Positions 37,932-48,594 of a stretch of DNA of 64,000 nucleotides are shown piece by piece. The first letter of the stretch is position 1. Each line of letters opens with the position of its first letter. The DNA lies in assembly GCF_027587025.1 (NCBI RefSeq), contig NZ_JAPPTI010000006.1:62001-126000 (forward strand), given 5' to 3'. The notes under the pieces are model-generated. The model did not search any database. It was not told the origin of the DNA and saw nothing but the letters and a program-made list of their open reading frames with translations. This DNA comes from Vibrio sp. LaRot3 (lineage in GTDB: Bacteria > Pseudomonadota > Gammaproteobacteria > Enterobacterales > Vibrionaceae). The position numbers and the translations under genes were made by a program.

Positions 37932-39860
37932 ATGTCTAGGCTAAATTATATATGGGGCTTATCTCGACTCCATAAGCGATTAATCAGTGTCTTAATTGAT
38001 ACTATTTTTATTATTTCTTCCTTTTATATTGCTTATTGGACTCGAGTTGGCTCTATAGAGATCGTTACCATGCCCTCCGTAGGTATGGTGCTTGGTGGTA
38101 CGGTTATAATTACGACCCTAATATTTACAAAGTTAGGGTTGTATCGTGCAGTATTACGATATCTTACATTTCATGCTTTAGCGGTCGTTAGTGTTGGTAC
38201 GGTTATATCGGCCATATCAGTTGCTACGTTGGCGTTTTATTTTGATGCTCCTATTCCTAGATCTATCCCTATAATTTATGGTGCATTTCTTTGCCTGTTG
38301 TGTGGTGGTTCACGTCTCATAGTTCGGGTGTTGATTGCTGAAACAAACAAGAAAGGGCGCAAAGCCGTATTGATCTATGGAGCAGGTTCTGCAGGTCGTC
38401 AGTTAGCTCTTGCTCTTCGAAATTCCGAGACTCACAAGGTAGTTGCCTTTATTGATGAGGATAAGACATTAAAGAATACAGTTTTGATGGGCTTAACTGT
38501 GCATCAAGTTAATCGAGCCCAATTTTTGGTTGATAAATACAATGTCGAGCAGATTTTACTTGCTGTTCCGAGTGCTTCACGTGCTCGCCGTAAAGAAATA
38601 TTAAGCTCGTTAGTTCATCTTTCTGCTGAAGTTTTAACCGTTCCTGATATGCAGGACATTGTTGATGGAAAAGCTAAGATTGACGAGCTAAAAGATGTCG
38701 CAATAGAAGATTTACTTGGCCGTGATGCTGTTGCGCCTCAACAAGTATTGATGGAAGCAAACATTAAAGGAAAGACGGTAATGGTCACGGGAGCTGGGGG
38801 CTCTATAGGTTCTGAGCTTTGCCGGCAGATTCTACGTAATAAACCAACCAAACTAGTTTTGTTTGAGCTTTCTGAGTTTGGTCTTTATCAGATTGATAGA
38901 GAGCTAAATGCTTTAGTAGAAAGAGAATCGTTAGATGTAGAGATTGTTCCACTTTTAGGTTCAGTTCAGCGGATTAATCGTTTAGCTACGGTTATGAAAA
39001 GCTTTTCTGTTCAAACTGTGTATCATGCAGCTGCATATAAGCACGTGCCTCTTGTGGAATACAACGTCGTGGAAGGCGTTCGCAACAATGTATTTGGGAC
39101 TTTTTATACTGCTCAAGCTGCGATCGAAGCGAATGTCGAGTCGTTTGTGCTGATCTCTACAGATAAAGCAGTGAGGCCAACTAATGTTATGGGCACGACT
39201 AAACGGGTTGCAGAGTTGGCTCTTCAAGCGTTAGCTCAGCAAGAAAATACTAAGTCCAAAGGAACTCGATTCTGTATGGTTCGTTTTGGTAATGTTTTAG
39301 GTTCTTCTGGCTCCGTGATACCTGTGTTTAAAAAGCAGATTGCGACTGGAGGGCCTGTTACTGTTACCCACCCTGAGATTATTCGTTACTTTATGACTAT
39401 TCCAGAAGCGGCACAGTTAGTAATTCAAGCTGGTGCAATGGGTAAAGGTGGTGATGTGTTCGTTTTGGATATGGGCGAACCTGTTAAAATTACTGATTTG
39501 GCCACCAACCTCATTCAACTGTCTGGCTTGGATGTGAAAGATGAAACCAATCCACATGGTGATATTGAGATTCAGTTCTCAGGCTTACGCCCTGGTGAGA
39601 AGTTGTTCGAAGAATTATTGATTGGTGATAATGTCGAGAAAACGGCGCATGAGCGGATCTTAACTGCGAATGAACGCTTTTTGCCAATGGAAGAATATCA
39701 AGTGCTGCTCTCGGCATTGGACAATGCATGTCATAACTTTGAACACGAAAAAATACGTCAGCTGCTTCTAGATGCTCCAACTGATTTTAGTCCCACAGAC
39801 GGCATTGGTGATTTAGTTTGGAAGCAGTACCATTCGGATGAAGCTCAAAGTGTCCATTAA
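37932..39860 (+). CDS. wbpM: UDP-GlcNAc 4,6-dehydratase, WbpM/PglF family
   Basis: 642-residue membrane protein of the large WbpM/FlaA1 group. Four N-terminal membrane segments (about residues 15-115) and a first Rossmann-like domain (LIYGAGSAGRQLALAL, about 150) precede the catalytic SDR domain: VMVTGAGGSIGSELCRQIL at about 282, YHAAAYKHVPLVEYN, and ISTDKAVRPTNVMGTTKR, where Met replaces the usual catalytic Tyr as in WbpM. It converts UDP-GlcNAc to UDP-4-keto-6-deoxy-GlcNAc, the precursor for QuiNAc, FucNAc or bacillosamine-type sugars. Last gene of the O-antigen operon, followed by a bidirectional terminator. Confidence 0.93.
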   Translation: MSRLNYIWGLSRLHKRLISVLIDTIFIISSFYIAYWTRVGSIEIVTMPSVGMVLGGTVIITTLIFTKLGLYRAVLRYLTFHALAVVSVGTVISAISVATLAFYFDAPIPRSIPIIYGAFLCLLCGGSRLIVRVLIAETNKKGRKAVLIYGAGSAGRQLALALRNSETHKVVAFIDEDKTLKNTVLMGLTVHQVNRAQFLVDKYNVEQILLAVPSASRARRKEILSSLVHLSAEVLTVPDMQDIVDGKAKIDELKDVAIEDLLGRDAVAPQQVLMEANIKGKTVMVTGAGGSIGSELCRQILRNKPTKLVLFELSEFGLYQIDRELNALVERESLDVEIVPLLGSVQRINRLATVMKSFSVQTVYHAAAYKHVPLVEYNVVEGVRNNVFGTFYTAQAAIEANVESFVLISTDKAVRPTNVMGTTKRVAELALQALAQQENTKSKGTRFCMVRFGNVLGSSGSVIPVFKKQIATGGPVTVTHPEIIRYFMTIPEAAQLVIQAGAMGKGGDVFVLDMGEPVKITDLATNLIQLSGLDVKDETNPHGDIEIQFSGLRPGEKLFEELLIGDNVEKTAHERILTANERFLPMEEYQVLLSALDNACHNFEHEKIRQLLLDAPTDFSPTDGIGDLVWKQYHSDEAQSVH

Positions 39861-39861
39861 T

Positions 39862-39887
39862 AAAAAAGCGCCTAAAGGCGCTTTTTT
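39862..39887. terminator. Bidirectional terminator between wbpM and pssA
   Basis: AAAAAAGCGCC (39862-39872) pairs perfectly with GGCGCTTTTTT (39877-39887) around a TAAA loop, with T runs on both strands. It separates the O-antigen operon from convergent pssA. Confidence 0.95.
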
Positions 39888-39888
39888 A

Positions 39889-41229
39889 TTAAAGAATTTG
39901 TCTCAAAATCTTATCTACTTTCACCCTCGTAATTTTACGCATTAGCTTCTGTACTACTTCTGGGTAGTCTTCCACTTTTTCCAATTGCTTGTATGTACAG
40001 ATCAGTTGAGTATGTTGGAGGATGTTGTCGATTTCACTTTCGAACTTATTCGTCAGGTGATCGTAGTGATCTTGAATGAGCAGTGCATTTTCAAGATCGA
40101 GTTTCCATGCTCGAGGGTTCAAGTTATTGCCTGTTAGTAGCATGTAGCGCTTGTCCACCCAAATACCTTTTAGGTGGAAACTGTTTTCCTCATGCTTCCA
40201 TAAGTGTATAGACAGCTTTCGTGCTGCGATGTTTGCTTCGTTAATCTTTGCGAACTGGCGTAAGTTACGTTCGTATAGGTAAGGCAAACCACCAATGGTT
40301 TTAAACTCTTTGTCTGGCGCAATAAAGAAGTCATTTGCGGTTTTATCGCCAACAACAATTGTGACTTTAACGCCGCGTTTGATTGCTTTTTTTACTTCCT
40401 TAGCCACACTGCGTGGGAAATTGAAGTAAGGCGTACAAATCACGATTTCATCTTTAGCAAGAGCTAGCAGATGATTGACGTTTTGATTCAGTCGATTACG
40501 TTTCTTACCCACTCCGACAAGCGGTGTGATAGCGACTTGCTCAGGAGTGGCTTCTTGGTGTTCGAACTTGTATTTAGAGCTAGCGAGCGAAGCTCGAAGC
40601 TGACGAATTCGGGCTTTGATTTCTTTTGTTTCTGGTCTAGCTGGGCAAGCAAGATTATTGACCGCAGGGTGAGCGATCATCTCTTCTTGAACAAATTGCA
40701 CCATGCTGTCAGCGAGCGCTTTATTTTGCAACGTGTGGTAACGATCAAAACGGTATTTATCTTTATAGTTAAGGTAAATGTTGTTTAGGCTTGCACCGCT
40801 GTAGATTACCGTATCATCGATGATGAAGCCTTTTAGGTGAAGAACGCCAAAGACTTCACGGCCACGAACAGGTACACCATAAGTCGGGACTTTATGTTCA
40901 TAGCGACTATGATACGCTTGATACATAGATGCGTTGGTTTGAGTGGCTTCTGCTCCAATCAGTCCACGCTGAGCTCGGTGCCAATCGACACAGATGTTGA
41001 TGTCTAACCCAGGGTTACGCTGCTTCGCTTCATACAGCTCAGTTAGGATTTCTCGTCCTGCCTCATCATCTTCCAAATATAAGGCAACAATATAGATACG
41101 CTTGCTCGCTTCCTGAATCGCTTTTATTAAACGATGTCTAAAATCTACTGCTGAAAAGAGCACTTCAAATTGTGAAGGATCTTGTGCGAGAGTAGGAAGG
41201 TGCTGGAAAGAGTGCCTGTTAGCGATCAT
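39889..41229 (-). CDS. pssA: CDP-diacylglycerol-serine O-phosphatidyltransferase
   Basis: Makes phosphatidylserine, the precursor of phosphatidylethanolamine. Phospholipase D superfamily, with two HKD motifs: HLKGFIIDDTVIYSG and HLKGIWVDKRYMLLTG. About 446 residues from the ATG at 41227-41229, matching the E. coli enzyme start region; an in-frame TTG at 41256 would add nine residues. VDWHRAQRGLIGA and VPVRGREVFGVLHLKG are conserved. AAAGG lies about 13 bases upstream, rather far, so the start is moderately certain. Peripheral membrane or ribosome-associated in E. coli. Confidence 0.95.
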   Translation of the reverse strand: MIANRHSFQHLPTLAQDPSQFEVLFSAVDFRHRLIKAIQEASKRIYIVALYLEDDEAGREILTELYEAKQRNPGLDINICVDWHRAQRGLIGAEATQTNASMYQAYHSRYEHKVPTYGVPVRGREVFGVLHLKGFIIDDTVIYSGASLNNIYLNYKDKYRFDRYHTLQNKALADSMVQFVQEEMIAHPAVNNLACPARPETKEIKARIRQLRASLASSKYKFEHQEATPEQVAITPLVGVGKKRNRLNQNVNHLLALAKDEIVICTPYFNFPRSVAKEVKKAIKRGVKVTIVVGDKTANDFFIAPDKEFKTIGGLPYLYERNLRQFAKINEANIAARKLSIHLWKHEENSFHLKGIWVDKRYMLLTGNNLNPRAWKLDLENALLIQDHYDHLTNKFESEIDNILQHTQLICTYKQLEKVEDYPEVVQKLMRKITRVKVDKILRQIL

Positions 41230-41346
41230 GTCGATTAGTAAACCTTTTATTGGCAAGTGTTAGCATTGGCAAACATAAGCCTACAATTAAGCAGAAGACG
41301 GATATTACCAAATCTAAACCTAGCTTTACCAGAAATCACGCTGAGT

Positions 41347-41781
41347 TCATGATAAATCTGGTAGATAATGCATTGGAATGAGATCTTTCCCACTCTTAAC
41401 ATACCGCTGATAAAGGCATTTTAGGCTGTTTGGCAGCGCTTCTTGTTCAATAGTTGCGAAGCCATGTTTTTGATAAAAGGGTTCTAAATGGCTATACGCA
41501 AAACAGTATGTCACTTCAGATAATGTATGTTGACGACAGTAACTCATCAATTGATGAGCATAACCCTCTCCTCTGTGCTCTGGAACAACTAGCATACCGG
41601 TTAGCAACTGAAATTGCTCTATAGGGCGAAAGCGAACCACACACGCAATGCTATTTAACTTGTAGCCTACTATGGTGAGTTCGTTTTTCTTGGCTTTACC
41701 CGATGGGTAGTGCGCTTTATATAAACGGGAAATCAGAGGGATTTTAATTGGCTCAAGGGAAGCAATAGTCAGCTCGCTCAT
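41347..41781 (-). CDS. GNAT-family N-acetyltransferase
   Basis: 144-residue GCN5-related acetyltransferase. The core shows LLTGMLVVPEHRGEGYAHQLM, in which RGEGYA is the acetyl-CoA pyrophosphate loop, followed by FAYSHLEPFYQKHGF, the common F/Y-Y-x-x-x-G-F strand. The acceptor is unknown. It lies upstream of pssA on the same strand with about 117 bases between, and is divergent from murB. Confidence 0.85.
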   Translation of the reverse strand: MSELTIASLEPIKIPLISRLYKAHYPSGKAKKNELTIVGYKLNSIACVVRFRPIEQFQLLTGMLVVPEHRGEGYAHQLMSYCRQHTLSEVTYCFAYSHLEPFYQKHGFATIEQEALPNSLKCLYQRYVKSGKDLIPMHYLPDLS

Positions 41782-41869
41782 TTTCTAGGCCTTAGTATGA
41801 TCTGCATTAGGAACTATGTAGAATAGCCGCAGTGTAAATGACATAACCGATCGGGTGCAATTCGAACTC

Positions 41870-42928
41870 ATGCAAATTCAAACCAATGCCAGTCTCCGTA
41901 AGTACCATACCTTTGCAATAGAGCAGCCTAGTGAACTACTTGTGACAGTCGAATCTATTGATGACATTAAACAGATTTATTCGAAAACCGATTGGTTAGA
42001 TCTGCCTAAGCTGATGTTGGGTTGTGGCAGTAATATGCTTTTTACTGCTCCTTATCGTGGCGTCGCTATCATCAATAGATTGAAAGGTATTGATGTGCGA
42101 GAAAGCGAAGAACATTGGCATTTGCATGTTGCTGGAGGTGAAGATTGGCCTCGTTTAGTACATTGGACTGTCGAGCAAGGGTTCAATGGTCTAGAAAATC
42201 TGGCGTTAATCCCCGGTTGTGTTGGTTCTGCCCCTATTCAAAATATAGGCGCTTATGGCCTTGAACTTAAAGATGTATGTGAATATGTCGATGTCCTCGA
42301 ACTTGAGTCTTTTGAGGTTAAGCGTTTATCTGCAATCGAGTGTCAGTTTGGTTATCGAGATTCTATTTTTAAACATGCGTTGTTTGAAAAAGTCATTATT
42401 GTCGCCGTCGGCTTGAAACTCGCTAAAGATTGGCAACCAAATTTAGCTTATGGCCCATTACAATCCTTTTCGGTCAGAACAGTAACAGCGAAGGAGATCT
42501 TTGACCAAGTTTGTCAGGTGCGAATGGAGAAGCTACCAGATCCTGCTCAGATTGGTAATGCAGGTAGTTTTTTCAAAAACCCCGTGATCAGTGCACAGCA
42601 ATTTACCGAGCTTCAATCGCAATACCCTAGCATCGTTGGTTACTCGGTAGGTAGTGAGGCAGAGAGTCCTGTAAAGCTTGCCGCTGGGTGGTTGATTGAT
42701 CAATGTGGCCTTAAAGGGCATCAGATTGGTGGCGCAATGGTTCATCCTAATCAGGCATTAGTTTTGGTGAACGCCGACAATGCATCAGCTCAGGATGTCA
42801 TTAGCCTGGCTGACTTTGTGCGCCAATCCGTTTGGCAAAAATACCATGTTGCGTTGGAGCATGAAGTGAGATTCATGGGAGAAACAGCTGAAACCAACCT
42901 TAACCAGTTGTTAGGAGAGCTTGAGTGA
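41870..42928 (+). CDS. murB: UDP-N-acetylenolpyruvoylglucosamine reductase
   Basis: FAD-dependent enzyme that reduces UDP-GlcNAc-enolpyruvate to UDP-MurNAc with NADPH, the second peptidoglycan step. About 352 residues from ATG 41870 (a GTG at 41855 would add five). N-terminal KYHTFAI, the FAD-binding LGCGSNMLF, NLALIPGCVGSAPIQNIGAYG, GYRDSIFK, GNAGSFFKNPV (catalytic Ser) and the C-terminal LEHEVRFMG are all type I MurB features. Stop overlaps the birA start (GTGA). Confidence 0.97.
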   Translation: MQIQTNASLRKYHTFAIEQPSELLVTVESIDDIKQIYSKTDWLDLPKLMLGCGSNMLFTAPYRGVAIINRLKGIDVRESEEHWHLHVAGGEDWPRLVHWTVEQGFNGLENLALIPGCVGSAPIQNIGAYGLELKDVCEYVDVLELESFEVKRLSAIECQFGYRDSIFKHALFEKVIIVAVGLKLAKDWQPNLAYGPLQSFSVRTVTAKEIFDQVCQVRMEKLPDPAQIGNAGSFFKNPVISAQQFTELQSQYPSIVGYSVGSEAESPVKLAAGWLIDQCGLKGHQIGGAMVHPNQALVLVNADNASAQDVISLADFVRQSVWQKYHVALEHEVRFMGETAETNLNQLLGELE

Positions 42929-43914
42929 AAGAGCACAGCGCTAAATTAAGCCTACTTAAATGTCTATCTGATGGTGAATTTCACTCCGGTGAAGATTTGG
43001 GTGAACGATTAGGAATCTCGCGAGCTGCAGTGAGTAAACATATTAAGGGAATACAAGGCTGGGGAGTGGATGTATTTAGCGTCCAAAGAAAAGGCTACCG
43101 CCTTGCCGTACCGATGCAGTTGCTTGATCAACAGCGATTGTCAGAGCTAGTTGATGTTCCTGTAGAGCTTATTTCGGTGATTGATTCTACCAATCAATAT
43201 TTGTTGGATCGCGCGGATAGCTTGCCATCGGGGCAAGTGTGTATCGCAGAGTATCAAGAAAAAGGGCGAGGAAGACGCGGGCGTGAGTGGGTTTCGCCAT
43301 TTGGTTCTAATTTATACATGTCTATGTATTGGCGCCTTGATGCAGGAATGGCCGCTGCCATGGGGCTGAGCCTTGTCGTTGGGGTGGCTATTGTCGAAGC
43401 TTTGGAAAAAATGGGCGTTGAGGGGATTAAGCTTAAATGGCCGAACGATCTTTATTTTGAAGACAGAAAGCTAGCCGGCATTTTGGTTGAAATGTCTGGT
43501 CAGGCGGGAGCTGCTGCAAACTTAGTGATTGGTATGGGCATGAATTTGATGATGCATAACAATCAGCAGACGTCGTCAAATTACACTATTTTACAGGGTA
43601 TTACGCAGCCTTGGGCAAGTTTAAGTGAAGCGATTGGAACGGATAGCATTGACCGGAATAAGCTTGCAGCGACGTTAATCAATACGCTCGATAGTGCATT
43701 AAGAGAGTACGAAGACTGTGGAATGACAGGTTTCGTTTCTCGTTGGAATCGCTTAGATAACTTTATCGGTCGCGAAGTGCGTTTAATTATGGGTAACAAA
43801 GAGATTAAAGGTATTGCGCAAGGTATCAATGAGCAAGGTGCTATTTTAATTGAAACTTCGAAGGGGTTAGAGAGCTACATTGGCGGTGAAATTTCGTTAC
43901 GTCCTTCTGTTTGA
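42925..43914 (+). CDS. birA: Biotin-protein ligase / biotin operon repressor
   Basis: Bifunctional protein of 329 residues: N-terminal winged helix-turn-helix (GEDLGERLGISRAAVSKHI, residues about 20-38), which binds the bio operator, and a ligase domain with GRGRRGREW (biotinyl-AMP loop, about residues 112-120), KLKWPNDLY-type and KLAGILVEM motifs. The C-terminal SH3-like domain is present. It starts with GTG overlapping the murB stop, with AGGAG upstream. The murB-birA pair is widely conserved. Confidence 0.97.
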   Translation: MKEHSAKLSLLKCLSDGEFHSGEDLGERLGISRAAVSKHIKGIQGWGVDVFSVQRKGYRLAVPMQLLDQQRLSELVDVPVELISVIDSTNQYLLDRADSLPSGQVCIAEYQEKGRGRRGREWVSPFGSNLYMSMYWRLDAGMAAAMGLSLVVGVAIVEALEKMGVEGIKLKWPNDLYFEDRKLAGILVEMSGQAGAAANLVIGMGMNLMMHNNQQTSSNYTILQGITQPWASLSEAIGTDSIDRNKLAATLINTLDSALREYEDCGMTGFVSRWNRLDNFIGREVRLIMGNKEIKGIAQGINEQGAILIETSKGLESYIGGEISLRPSV

Positions 43915-44025
43915 TTCAGCTTCCTTGCTTAAGTTGTCTTAAAAATAAGACTGTCAGTATACGCAACTGGCTAACATATGAACTAGGCTCAATATTATTG
44001 AGCAATAAAGCATATGGAAGCCACT

Positions 44026-44370
44026 ATGAGCCAATCAGCATTAAATCAGAAGCTGCCAAGTTTTGATGAACTTGTTAAGCTTGTGCAAGAGGATGAATCA
44101 GCCTTTGAGCAGTTAAAAAGAGAAAAATGCGAGGAGATGATTCGCTCGGCTTCTTCCGTGATGCGAGATAGACTCTGGGCACAACAAAGCCATATCGATC
44201 GGCTTGTCGGTCACTGCAAAAACCCCAATCACGTTAATGTCGTTCTGATGCAAGAGCTTGTTAAGCAAGTGGGTAAGTTTCAAGATACTTTGTATGACTG
44301 TGAATCTGCGAACATAAATGATGAGAATGTTGTTCTCTTACACCTTGGTACTGGTAGAAAAAGCAAATAA
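44026..44370 (+). CDS. DUF3135-like small protein
   Basis: About 114 residues starting at ATG 44026, which has GGAAG five bases upstream; the ATG at 44014 would add four residues with a poorer site. The sequence (LPSFDELVKLVQEDESAFEQLKRE, then two helices) resembles the DUF3135 family from memory; there is no known function. It is predicted mostly helical, with no signal peptide or membrane helix and two cysteines. It lies downstream of birA after a 111-base gap. Confidence 0.72.
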   Translation: MSQSALNQKLPSFDELVKLVQEDESAFEQLKREKCEEMIRSASSVMRDRLWAQQSHIDRLVGHCKNPNHVNVVLMQELVKQVGKFQDTLYDCESANINDENVVLLHLGTGRKSK

Positions 44371-44446
44371 AGTTAGCATAGGGCAGGGTGTTTGTATGAT
44401 AATCTCTTATCATAAAATCAGAGTTTAATGTTTTTAAGGGATTAAT

Positions 44447-45217
44447 GTGAGTCAATCAAATTCAACAAACTACCCATCAAATCAACATTCTTTTCCTAAT
44501 TTTCAAAAACAAGACTATGAGATTGACCTCAGAGAACTATTTGTAGCGCTTTGGAAAGGTAAATTTATCATTACCATAGCGACAATGTTGTTCGGTGCTG
44601 CTTCGGTTTTATATGCTTACCAACAACCTAATATTTACCAGTCTAATGCAAAGTTTGTGGTTCAAACCAGTGGTGGAATTCCAAGCTCAAAAATCATTTC
44701 TAGTTATTTTCAATTGCAATCCATTCTGACAGGTCAAGATGTTTATCAAATGATAAGGAAGAATGCAAATAATTCAACTGTCGTTTTCTCCGGCCTGTCT
44801 ATCTCAGTGTCAAAAAATGGGGAGATATTCATTTCTAATTCATCCCTTTCTCCTGAAAAGTCACTTGATCCCGTTCAGGTTTATGCTGAAGAAGTAAATG
44901 ATGCACTGAAAACAACACTCTTAAGTAGAATTGAGGTCACCCTAGCAGCAACCCAAGGTATTATTGAACAACAAACTGGTTCAATTAGAGATGCGTTGGC
45001 AGAAAAGTATGCTGAATTATTGTTTCAAAAAGCAATTTTAGAAAGTCCAGAGACTCAACTTATTAGTGTTATAACCCCCCCTGTTAAGCCAACAACACAT
45101 ATTAAGCCGAAGAGGGCTAAAATAGTTATTATGGGCACCATGCTTGGCGCAATGTTCGGCATTGCCATCGTCCTTATCCGTTTTGCTTTCCGCCGTGAAG
45201 AGCTAGAAACCGAATAG
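44447..45217 (+). CDS. wzz: Short Wzz/chain-length determinant family protein
   Basis: 256-residue inner-membrane polysaccharide copolymerase. IDLRELFVALWKGKFIITIATMLFG (about 28-52) is the N-terminal Wzz motif with the first membrane helix; the C-terminus has the Pro-rich ITPPVKPTTHIKPKRAK before the second helix (about 225-247). Such proteins set O-chain length. PCP-1 members are usually 320-380 residues, so the periplasmic part here is about 70-120 residues shorter. It starts with GTG behind AAGGGA. It stands alone between the DUF3135-like gene and groES, 4.6 kb outside the O-antigen operon; a strong terminator follows. Confidence 0.85.
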   Translation: MSQSNSTNYPSNQHSFPNFQKQDYEIDLRELFVALWKGKFIITIATMLFGAASVLYAYQQPNIYQSNAKFVVQTSGGIPSSKIISSYFQLQSILTGQDVYQMIRKNANNSTVVFSGLSISVSKNGEIFISNSSLSPEKSLDPVQVYAEEVNDALKTTLLSRIEVTLAATQGIIEQQTGSIRDALAEKYAELLFQKAILESPETQLISVITPPVKPTTHIKPKRAKIVIMGTMLGAMFGIAIVLIRFAFRREELETE

Positions 45218-45238
45218 CATTACTTTTCTATGAAAACC

Positions 45239-45263
45239 AAGGGCTCTGATTTGAGCCCTTTTT
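45239..45263 (+). terminator. Intrinsic terminator after wzz
   Basis: AAGGGCTC (45239-45246) pairs with GAGCCCTT (45253-45260) over a six-base loop, followed by T to 45263. It isolates the groES promoter from upstream transcription. Confidence 0.92.
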
Positions 45264-45297
45264 GTTGCCTTTCTCACAAAAAAATCCCTTTTGCCCC

Positions 45298-45326
45298 CTT
45301 GGGTTTGATTTTGTTGTCCCTCATAT
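45298..45326 (+). promoter_or_regulatory. Heat-shock (sigma32-type) promoter of groESL
   Basis: CTTGGGT at 45298-45304, preceded by CCCC, then 14 bases and CCTCATAT at 45319-45326, close to the sigma32 consensus CTTGAAA / CCCCATNT. The -35 departs at two positions. The leader contains a small hairpin (AACTC 45344-45348 with GAGTT 45353-45357). Confidence 0.7.
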
Positions 45327-45401
45327 AGTGTTCATAAGGCTTCAACTCTGTTGAGTTTGAAACGGATTACCATAAAAACAAATATTCAGGAGAGACGACC
45401 A

Positions 45402-45692
45402 ATGAACATTCGTCCATTACATGACCGAGTTATCGTAGAGCGCCAAGAAGTTGAATCTAAGTCAGCGGGTGGCATCGTTCTTACTGGTTCTGCTGCGGAA
45501 AAATCGACTCGCGGTGTGGTTCTAGCTGTAGGTAAAGGCCGCATCCTAGAGAATGGCTCAGTACAGCCACTGGACGTTAAAGTTGGTGATACTGTTATTT
45601 TCGCAGAAGGCTACGGCACGAGAACTGAGAAAATCGACGGTAAAGAAGTTCTAATTATGTCTGAAAACGACATCATGGCTATCGTCGAGTAA
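45402..45692 (+). CDS. groES: Co-chaperonin GroES
   Basis: 96-residue heptameric lid of the GroEL chaperonin. Begins [16 protein letters not shown], has the mobile loop [18 protein letters not shown] (about 20-37) and the conserved [17 protein letters not shown] near the C-terminus. The start at 45402 is set by AGGAGA upstream and the family N-terminus; the frame extends 17 codons further but those are in the leader. First gene of the groESL operon, 70 bases before groEL. Confidence 0.98.
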   Translation: MNIRPLHDRVIVERQEVESKSAGGIVLTGSAAEKSTRGVVLAVGKGRILENGSVQPLDVKVGDTVIFAEGYGTRTEKIDGKEVLIMSENDIMAIVE

Positions 45693-45759
45693 AGCAATCG
45701 TTGAGTAATTTACTCTGATTCAATAAAACGAAATCGAATAGAATTTAGAAAGGAAATAA

Positions 45760-47409
<1,650 letters not shown>

Positions 47410-47474
47410 TCATGCTCCTGACTCTTTGCTAATTACTCTGAAGTAAAATAGCTAGAGCCATATCTATACTGATA

Positions 47475-47506
47475 AAAACCAGAGTCCTAAGGCTCTGGTT
47501 TTTTGT
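47475..47506 (+). terminator. Intrinsic terminator of groESL
   Basis: AAAACCAGAG (47475-47484) pairs with CTCTGGTTTT (47493-47502) and T continues. The loop TCCTAAGG can add two pairs. Confidence 0.93.
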
Positions 47507-47537
47507 TTTGCTTACAGACTAAATGGATAGATATAGA

Positions 47538-47561
47538 AAAGGCTTCCATCAGGAAGCCTTT
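47538..47561 (-). terminator. Intrinsic terminator of glpX
   Basis: AAAGGCTTCC (47538-47547) and GGAAGCCTTT (47552-47561) pair around a four-base loop. It lies 26 bases beyond the glpX stop; on the minus strand the stem ends in T residues. Confidence 0.85.
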
Positions 47562-47586
47562 GTTGTTTTAAGCTAAAGCATTGTGA

Positions 47587-48594
47587 TTAAAGAATAATAT
47601 CGCGTACTTCTGGGTCTTTACGCTCAAGGTAGTGAGTTGAGCGAATGCGACGAATCGTGCGGCAGCGACCACGAATCAGTAACGTTTCGGTTGTTGCGAT
47701 GTTGCCTTTACGAGTGATGCCATCAAGTAGGTCACCTTTGGTGATGCCTGTAGCGGCGAATACCACATTATCGCTGCGCGCCATGTCATCCATCTTTAGC
47801 ACGATACCTGCTGTAACGCCCATTTCTTCACAGCGTTTTAGCTCAGCAGCGCCGTAAATGCGGTTCTCTTCAGTTTCACCTTTCACTTCGTGACGAGGAA
47901 GTAAGCGGCCGTGCATGTCGCCATCTAGTGCACGAATAACAGCAGCAGAAACGACACCTTCAGGAGCGCCGCCAACGCAGTACATTACGTCTACTTCGCT
48001 ATCTGGCATGCAAGTAAGGATAGAGGCTGCTACGTCGCCATCTGGCACTGCGTAAACGCGTACGCCCATCGCTTGCATTTCAGCGATAACCTTATCGTGG
48101 CGAGGCTTAGCTAGCGTGGTAACAACCAAAGTATCTAAAGGCTTATTGAGCGCCTTAGCAATATTCTCTAAGTTCTCTTTAAGTGGTTTGTTTAGGTCAA
48201 TGCAGCCTTTCGCGCCAGGGCCGACAACTAGCTTTTCCATGTACATATCAGGTGCTTTTAAGAAGCTGCCTTTTTCACCTGCAGCTAGAACGGCTAGGGC
48301 GTTGGATTGGCCCATTGCTGTCATGCGTGTACCTTCAATAGGGTCAACTGCAATATCAACAGCGTCACCACCGACACCGACTTCTTCACCGATGTAAAGC
48401 ATAGGCGCATCATCAATCTCGCCTTCGCCAATAACAATTTCACCGCTGATCTCTGTTTTGTTCAATAGGGTGCGCATAACTTCAACAGCAGCACCATCCG
48501 CAGCATTTTTATCGCCACGGCCTAACCATTTATAACCAGCTAATGCAGCACCTTCTGTAACTCGAGAAAATGCCATTGCTAAATCGCGTTTCAT
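47587..48594 (-). CDS. glpX: Class II fructose-1,6-bisphosphatase
   Basis: Gluconeogenic enzyme hydrolysing fructose 1,6-bisphosphate to fructose 6-phosphate. About 335 residues from the ATG at 48592-48594 (KRDLAMAFSRVTEGAALAGY, the family N-terminus). The metal site appears in GEGEIDDAPML and VDIAVDPIEGTR; VGGAPEGVVSAAVIRALDGDMHGRLLP is conserved. In E. coli it lies with glpFK; here it stands alone, divergent from zapB. A LacI-family operator-like palindrome is 62 bases upstream of the start. Confidence 0.97.
   Translation of the reverse strand: MKRDLAMAFSRVTEGAALAGYKWLGRGDKNAADGAAVEVMRTLLNKTEISGEIVIGEGEIDDAPMLYIGEEVGVGGDAVDIAVDPIEGTRMTAMGQSNALAVLAAGEKGSFLKAPDMYMEKLVVGPGAKGCIDLNKPLKENLENIAKALNKPLDTLVVTTLAKPRHDKVIAEMQAMGVRVYAVPDGDVAASILTCMPDSEVDVMYCVGGAPEGVVSAAVIRALDGDMHGRLLPRHEVKGETEENRIYGAAELKRCEEMGVTAGIVLKMDDMARSDNVVFAATGITKGDLLDGITRKGNIATTETLLIRGRCRTIRRIRSTHYLERKDPEVRDIIL

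Noticed and set aside
43091..43102. GGCGGTAGCCTT on the minus strand, like an ops/RfaH element
   Set aside because: It lies antisense inside birA with no surface-polysaccharide transcript crossing it in that direction, so it is probably chance.
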